Assembly: GCA_963809815.1 (NCBI GenBank)
Contig: CAWELM010000008.1
Location: 92,689-156,688, forward strand
DNA length: 64,000 bases
Direction: 5' to 3'
Source of the DNA: CAVVJA01 sp963809815
Lineage (GTDB): Bacteria > Actinomycetota > Actinomycetes > Mycobacteriales > Jatrophihabitantaceae
A program made the translations under genes and the position numbers. Below are positions 59,350 through 64,000 of the stretch, piece by piece (position 1 is the first letter of the stretch; each line of letters begins with the position of its first letter). Under the pieces are notes generated by a model, which was given only the letters and a program-made list of their open reading frames with translations, made no database searches and was not told the origin of the DNA.

Positions 59350-61311
59350 ATGGATGAAACCTCGGCGGGCCAGGGTGCGCCGCGCGTGCCGCGTCGCGAG
59401 TCCGGCGCCGCGACAGGCCCGCTCCGCGCTGACTCGCGGGCTGGAGCTAGCAGGTGGCGGCAGCGTACGGCGTGGGCCCGGGACCGATCGGCGCCATTGC
59501 GGGCGTTCGTTCGGACGGAATCCGGCAGCGCGACCGTCCTGGTCGCCGGCATTGTGGCCGCCCTGGTGTGGGCGAACATCGACGACTCGTCCTACGAGAC
59601 CGTGTGGCGAACCGACTTCACTATCGCGTTGGGCCAATACGGGATCACCCAGGATCTGCGGACCTGGCTGAACAGCGGGCTGATGACCCTGTTCTTCCTC
59701 GTTGTCGGATTGGAGACCCGTCGAGAGTTCGACCTGGGTGATCTGCGCGAGCGTCGTCGATTCGTGCTGCCGATCGTGGCCGGCGTGGCCGGAATGATCA
59801 TTCCGGTCGGCATCTACCTCTTGATCAATCAGGGACGTCTCAGCGTGCACGGCTGGGGGGTGGCCATGTCCACCGACACGGCGCTCGCGCTGGGCGTGCT
59901 CGCCGTGCTCGGCCGGGATATCCCCGACCGGATGCGTGTCTTCGTCCTCACCGTGTTCGTGGTCGACGATCTGGCCGCGTTGGTGGTGATCGCCGTCGCG
60001 TACAGCGATCGGGTCACGGTGACTCCGCTCCTCGTGGCCGTGGCTGCGTTCGCCTTGCTGCTGCTCGCCGTGCGACTCCGGTTGCAACAACGGATGGTTT
60101 TCGTTGGGCTCGGCATCCTGATGTGGGGAATGCTGCGCACCAGTGGCGTCGATCCCATCGTCGCCGGACTGGCCATCGGGCTGGCCGCACCGGCCTACAC
60201 GCCGGCCCGCGACGAATTGCGAGCGGCGACCGGGCTCGTGCGGCGGTTCCGCGAGCAGCCGACCCCTGAACTGGCCAAAACGGCTCGAGTCGGCCTCAGC
60301 TCCACGCTGTCACCGAACGCGCGGCTGCAAACCTTCTTCCACCCATGGACGAGCTATCTCATCGTGCCGCTATTCGCCCTCGCCAATGCCGGGATCGTGC
60401 TTAACGCGGACTTCCTTAGCCACGCGTACACGGCCCCGGTTACTTTGGGTGTGCTCATCGGCTACGTGGTCGGCAAACCGCTGGCTGTCGTCAGCAGCTG
60501 CTGGGGCGTCACTCGGCTCAGTCGCGGGCGGATCCGCCCGCCGATCGGCGATGCCGCCGTGGTCGCCAGCGGCACCATCGCCGGGATCGGGTTCACCGTC
60601 GCCCTCCTCATCGCCGACCGCGCCTTTCACGGAGCGGAACTGGATCAGGCCAAGCTCGGTGCGCTGTCCGCGGCGGCGCTCGCGGCACTGGTGACCTGGG
60701 CCGTGCTGCGCATCACGGCGTTCCTGCCAGACCAACGACGAGCCAAGGCCCTGCTCGGTGATCCGCGACTCATCCAGGACCTCATACCCGCGGTCGACCC
60801 TGACCGAGACCACGTCCGCGGCCCACACCGCGCCGCGATCACCGTGATCGAGTTCGGTGACTTCGAATGCCCTTACTGCGGGCAAGCCGAACCGGTCGTC
60901 CGCGAGCTCCTCGCCGACACCACCATCCGGTACGTGTGGCGGCACCTGCCCCTCACCGACGTGCACCCTCGTGCCCAGCTAGCCGCCGAGGCCGCCGAAG
61001 CCGCCGCCGTCCAAGGCGCCTTCTGGCCCATGCACGATCTGCTCCTGCGACACCAAAACGCCCTCGCCCGCGACGACCTGCTCCGCTATGCCAAGCGGCT
61101 GGATCTCGACGCCGCCCGCTTCGGCAATGACCTCGACGTCGGTGCCCACACCACCCGCATCGCCCAGGACGTCGAATCGGCCGATCTCAGCGGCGTCTCC
61201 GGCACTCCCACCTTCTTCATCAACGGACAACGGCACTACGGCGCCTATGACATCGACACCCTCACCGCAGCGATCAACGCCGAACGCCAGCGACTCGCCG
61301 CCATCACCTGA
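59350..61311 (+). CDS. nhaA: Na+/H+ antiporter NhaA fused to a DsbA-like thioredoxin domain
   Basis: 653 residues. The NhaA part (about residues 50-440) has GLMTLFFLVVGLETRREFDL, MSTDTALALGVLAVLGRDIP and VFVVDDLAALVVIAVAYSD with the paired aspartates of the cation site, and the NhaA end GTIAGIGFTVALLIADRAF. From about residue 485 a DsbA/thioredoxin domain follows: VIEFGDFECPYCGQAEPVV with the CPYC redox motif, then GVSGTPTFFINGQRHYGAYD with the cis-proline. Such fusions are known in actinobacteria. Dithiol control of the antiporter is possible but unproven. Confidence 0.93.
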   Translation: MDETSAGQGAPRVPRRESGAATGPLRADSRAGASRWRQRTAWARDRSAPLRAFVRTESGSATVLVAGIVAALVWANIDDSSYETVWRTDFTIALGQYGITQDLRTWLNSGLMTLFFLVVGLETRREFDLGDLRERRRFVLPIVAGVAGMIIPVGIYLLINQGRLSVHGWGVAMSTDTALALGVLAVLGRDIPDRMRVFVLTVFVVDDLAALVVIAVAYSDRVTVTPLLVAVAAFALLLLAVRLRLQQRMVFVGLGILMWGMLRTSGVDPIVAGLAIGLAAPAYTPARDELRAATGLVRRFREQPTPELAKTARVGLSSTLSPNARLQTFFHPWTSYLIVPLFALANAGIVLNADFLSHAYTAPVTLGVLIGYVVGKPLAVVSSCWGVTRLSRGRIRPPIGDAAVVASGTIAGIGFTVALLIADRAFHGAELDQAKLGALSAAALAALVTWAVLRITAFLPDQRRAKALLGDPRLIQDLIPAVDPDRDHVRGPHRAAITVIEFGDFECPYCGQAEPVVRELLADTTIRYVWRHLPLTDVHPRAQLAAEAAEAAAVQGAFWPMHDLLLRHQNALARDDLLRYAKRLDLDAARFGNDLDVGAHTTRIAQDVESADLSGVSGTPTFFINGQRHYGAYDIDTLTAAINAERQRLAAIT

Positions 61312-61494
61312 AAGGAGAGTGTCCCGAATGGACAGGCGATCGGACTGTGGGGCGTGAGCTCGCCGGGCCGTTCAACTGGGGCGCGCTTGCGCGAGGACAT
61401 GCCGTGCCGCCAGCCAAGCAGGTGATCGGTCAGCCAAGCCTGCGCGTGTAGACCTTCGGCAAGAGATGCCGATGAACGTGCCTGCCTCTCAGGG

Positions 61495-62220
61495 TCAGCT
61501 GCTTGACCGGGCCCAACCGGCCCCCGCGGAGCTTGCCTCGGCGAGGAGCGGTGACGGCCGGTATCCCTTGACGGTCAGGTAGATCGCGAGCGAGGCCTCC
61601 CACACGATCTCGATGGCTGTGAAGGCGAACAAGGCCCCGCTGGGGTCCTCGAACGCCCCGAACAGAACGAACACCCCGCCGATAAATGCCAGCGGCCCGC
61701 CTATCAGTCCGAGCATCGCCATCCGGCGCGGCACGAGTTCGGATTTGTACATCAGGTAGCCGAGGAGGACTCCGTTGCCAAAGCCGGCACAGAATTGCGG
61801 ACCGAGGAGGAACGTCCAGTCGTGCAAGGCGACGAGCGTGTGTCCGGCGACGTTCAGCGAGGCTGAGTCGGCGCCCGCGCCGAAGTCGTCTCGCAGGGTC
61901 ACGACGGTCATCAGGCTGATGAGGCCCGTGATGATCATCGCCGACTCCACGATGCGCGAGGCGACATAGCCCAGCGCGACCGATTCATTCACCCGCTTCA
62001 GCACCGGATAGAAGACGACCGCGGTAGCAATGTTGGAGATTGCCAGGAAGATCTCGAGCAATGCGCCCACAGAAATCCGAGCGTCGAAGCCTCCACCGAA
62101 AATGTAGTTGGCGTCATTCAGCACGGGGTCGTACAGAAAAACAGCTGGAATCGAGAAGACGAAGGTGCCTAAGAACCACAACCCCGCGATACGTCCGGGC
62201 TTCTGAAGAGCATGCATCAT
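61495..62220 (-). CDS. DUF4386 membrane protein
   Basis: 241 residues with six or seven helices. Family features are GRIAGLWFLGTFVFSIPAVF, LLEIFLAISNIATAVVFYPV, SRIVESAMIITGLISLM and GNGVLLGYLMYKSELVPRRM. DUF4386 proteins are uncharacterised. Monocistronic; the 183 nt between it and nhaA hold only a 9-codon frame (from 61329) with a good ribosome site AAAGGAG, perhaps a truncated relic. Confidence 0.85.
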   Translation of the reverse strand: MMHALQKPGRIAGLWFLGTFVFSIPAVFLYDPVLNDANYIFGGGFDARISVGALLEIFLAISNIATAVVFYPVLKRVNESVALGYVASRIVESAMIITGLISLMTVVTLRDDFGAGADSASLNVAGHTLVALHDWTFLLGPQFCAGFGNGVLLGYLMYKSELVPRRMAMLGLIGGPLAFIGGVFVLFGAFEDPSGALFAFTAIEIVWEASLAIYLTVKGYRPSPLLAEASSAGAGWARSSS

Positions 62221-62508
62221 TACCCCTTTCGTGACGGTATGGACGGATCACACAGGCGACGCTAGCCTCGGCGACGCAGAACTGGAAGCTGCGCTCTACC
62301 GCGACTGATGTGGCGTCGAGGATCGCTTGCGGAGGGCGCCCCCACTGCGCGTGGATGCACGCACATATTGACGGGCTGCTTCAAGTTCCCCTCAGCCACC
62401 CGACGCCGGTCTTGACACCCGGCTGCTTGTTCAGCCGTTGGGAGATCCTTCTCAATCGGCTTACCCGGCCGTCGCACATCGGCGCCCGCCGATGCGACCA
62501 GGTTCGCG

Positions 62509-63981
62509 TCAGGCGCCTTCGAAGACTCCCCGCAGTGCGTCGGCGCTGTCTTGATCGCTGAGGACGAGCACTTCGTCGCCGGCGTGCAGTTCGGTGTGGT
62601 GGCCGACCTGGACCAGGTTCTGGTCGCGCACGACGAAGCTGATCCACGCTTGCTCGGGCAGCTCATCGAGGTCGCCGATGGCACGCCCGTCGGCGGGAGC
62701 GCCGGCCGTGACGGTGAACCGGTGAACGCCGCTTGGCTCGTCGTGCAGGCGCACGCTCAATGCCCACGGCTCGGGCTCGACCGGGAGCATCGGGACGTGC
62801 AGGAGGTGCGCGGCGGCCGGGGTCAGGCTGCCTTGCACGAGAACGGAGAAGACCACCACGATGACCACGATGCCGTAGAGCCGGTCGGCCTGATCCACGT
62901 GCGCAGCGAGCATCAGTTCGCCCAGCAACAGCGGTACCGCGCCCTTCAGGCCGGCGAACAGGATGAATGCCGTTTCGTTTTGCGGCAGCCGCGCGGGAAG
63001 CAAGCACAGCCCAACGAACAGCGGCCGTACGACGAACGCGACGACGACCGCCAGCGCCAGTCCGGTCAGCAGCACGTGGCGCTGCAGCACAACATCGACA
63101 TCGACGGTGAGGCCAAGAACCACGAACGCAACGATTTCGGCCACCCCGGCCAGCGCCGAATGGAACCGCTCGATCTCATGCTTGTAGGGCGCCCGCTCGT
63201 CGCCGATGACGATGCCTGCCAGGAAAACGGCGAGAAAGCCCGATCCGTGAGCGATCGTGGACAGCCCATACAGCAGCGCCGCGCACGCCATCGTGCGCAA
63301 CGCGTACAGCCCTTCGCCGGGCAGACTCACCTGCCGCATGAACCACAACAGGGCGCGCCCGCCGACGAGGCCGACAAGGGCGCCGACTGCCATCTGCAGC
63401 AGGAATTGCAGACCGATCTGACCGAACGCGTGCACGCTGACCGCGCCGACCGTGACCAGGCTCGACATCAGTGCGATGCCAACCGGATCGTTCGCACCGG
63501 ACTCACCCTCGAGCACCGTTCCGCTGCGCCCGGATATCTCTCGTTGGCCGAGCACGGAGAACACCACCGCCGGATCGGTCGGGGCGATCGCGGTCGCGAC
63601 CAGCAAAGCCGGAAACCATTCGAATCCGAACGCATACCGCAACAGCAGCGCGCCGCCAGCCACGGTAAGGAACGTGCCAAGCACGCCGGTCAGGGCGATC
63701 GGCAGCGCCGCGCGGCGGAATCGGGCCACACCGATGCGCATGCCCCCGTCGAAGAGGATGTATATGAGCGCGACGGTGAGGATCTCCTCGACGGCATCGG
63801 GCGGCGGCGGTTGAAGACTCGGGAACAGCTTGACCGCGATCGCGGCGCCGACGAGCACCAAGACCGGGACCGGGACGTGCAACCGTTCAGTCAGCCTGTT
63901 CGACAGAACGGCGACCAACCCGACCGCGGCCGTGAGCAATACGACCAATCCGAACTGCCGTGCCTCGTCCACGCTGGTCAT
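62509..63981 (-). CDS. CPA1-family cation (K+)/proton antiporter with C-terminal TrkA-C-like domain
   Basis: 490 residues. Twelve or so helices of a NhaP2/CvrA-type exchanger with FDGGMRIGVARFRRAALPIA, ATAIAPTDPAVVFSVLGQRE, LEGESGANDPVGIALMSSLV (the ND ion-binding pair) and FAGLKGAVPLLLGELMLAAH. A cytosolic regulatory tail follows (about 400-490: PADGRAIGDLDELPEQAWIS, VGHHTELHAGDEVLVLSDQD) resembling TrkA-C/RCK_C. Exports K+ or Na+ in exchange for protons. Start ATG 63981 at the window edge follows GGAAGG. Confidence 0.9.
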   Translation of the reverse strand: MTSVDEARQFGLVVLLTAAVGLVAVLSNRLTERLHVPVPVLVLVGAAIAVKLFPSLQPPPPDAVEEILTVALIYILFDGGMRIGVARFRRAALPIALTGVLGTFLTVAGGALLLRYAFGFEWFPALLVATAIAPTDPAVVFSVLGQREISGRSGTVLEGESGANDPVGIALMSSLVTVGAVSVHAFGQIGLQFLLQMAVGALVGLVGGRALLWFMRQVSLPGEGLYALRTMACAALLYGLSTIAHGSGFLAVFLAGIVIGDERAPYKHEIERFHSALAGVAEIVAFVVLGLTVDVDVVLQRHVLLTGLALAVVVAFVVRPLFVGLCLLPARLPQNETAFILFAGLKGAVPLLLGELMLAAHVDQADRLYGIVVIVVVFSVLVQGSLTPAAAHLLHVPMLPVEPEPWALSVRLHDEPSGVHRFTVTAGAPADGRAIGDLDELPEQAWISFVVRDQNLVQVGHHTELHAGDEVLVLSDQDSADALRGVFEGA

Positions 63982-64000
63982 CCTTCCGCGGAGACGGGTC

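Noticed and set aside
61329..61358. 9-codon ORF with a good ribosome site after nhaA
   Set aside because: Too short to support as a gene; could be the start of a deleted gene.

Overview
The window is a high-GC actinobacterial chromosome segment. The evidence is uniformly GC-rich coding sequence, leaderless starts, and many small actinobacterial families (DUF6131, DUF6458, DUF1206, DUF4235, DUF3618/holin, AMIN-like, low-affinity iron permease). It reads as an accessory region of an aerobic soil-type actinomycete. No rRNA, tRNA, CRISPR array, intact transposase or replication origin was seen. The species cannot be fixed from the sequence.

Layout. 1-3.2 kb: a partial response regulator, its histidine kinase and an LPG-synthase-TM/flippase-like protein. 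3.1-4.6 kb: deletion scars of an Mrp antiporter operon (mrpE, mrpF) and an MFS transporter. 4.7-10.9 kb: an SDR enzyme, an iron permease-like protein, a CoA-disulfide-reductase-like flavoprotein, small stress-type proteins, a wrecked FAD/Fe-S oxidase and a DMT transporter. 11-15.8 kb: a lipid-phosphate block (PAP2, phospholipase D, diacylglycerol-kinase-like, second PAP2, DUF1206). 16-19.3 kb: small secreted or stress proteins and an alpha/beta hydrolase.

19.5-30.3 kb is the most unusual part. It holds a vanadium-type haloperoxidase, an ECF sigma factor, a BlaI-type repressor with an M56 (BlaR-like) metallopeptidase, an ABC1 kinase with a second ECF sigma factor, a sigma protein with region 2 only, a COG4315 secreted protein, an NfeD-SPFH-methyltransferase operon and a histidine-rich anchored protein. 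Five promoters share one architecture: TGAAC, 17 nt, then CGTGTTAGTAG. In four of them a CTACTA/TAGTAG dyad is superimposed and a start codon lies exactly 35 nt downstream of the first base of TGAAC. A sixth, looser copy faces the BlaI gene. I infer one regulon combining an ECF sigma factor with BlaI-type repression, probably for envelope stress. Two of its promoters begin with tiny leaderless ORFs overlapping the next gene.

30.8-41.1 kb: small envelope-associated proteins, a YihY/BrkB protein, a class F sortase, a holin/DUF3618/DUF4235 operon, a YbdK-type carboxylate-amine ligase, a LacI regulator and a sigma/zinc-finger anti-sigma pair whose sigma gene is frameshifted. 41.2-52 kb: a TPR protein with a degenerate site-2-protease-like membrane domain, a subtilase with a small propeptide-like partner, proteins of unknown function, a frameshifted SRPBCC gene and an acyltransferase-SGNH protein. 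52-58.3 kb: a Rieske/DUF2231 protein and a selenocysteine formate dehydrogenase. Its catalytic subunit (in-frame UGA with a hairpin just downstream) is transcribed away from the Fe-S and NrfD-type subunits. 58.4-64 kb: a hydrolase, an NhaA-DsbA fusion, a DUF4386 protein and a CPA1 cation/proton antiporter.
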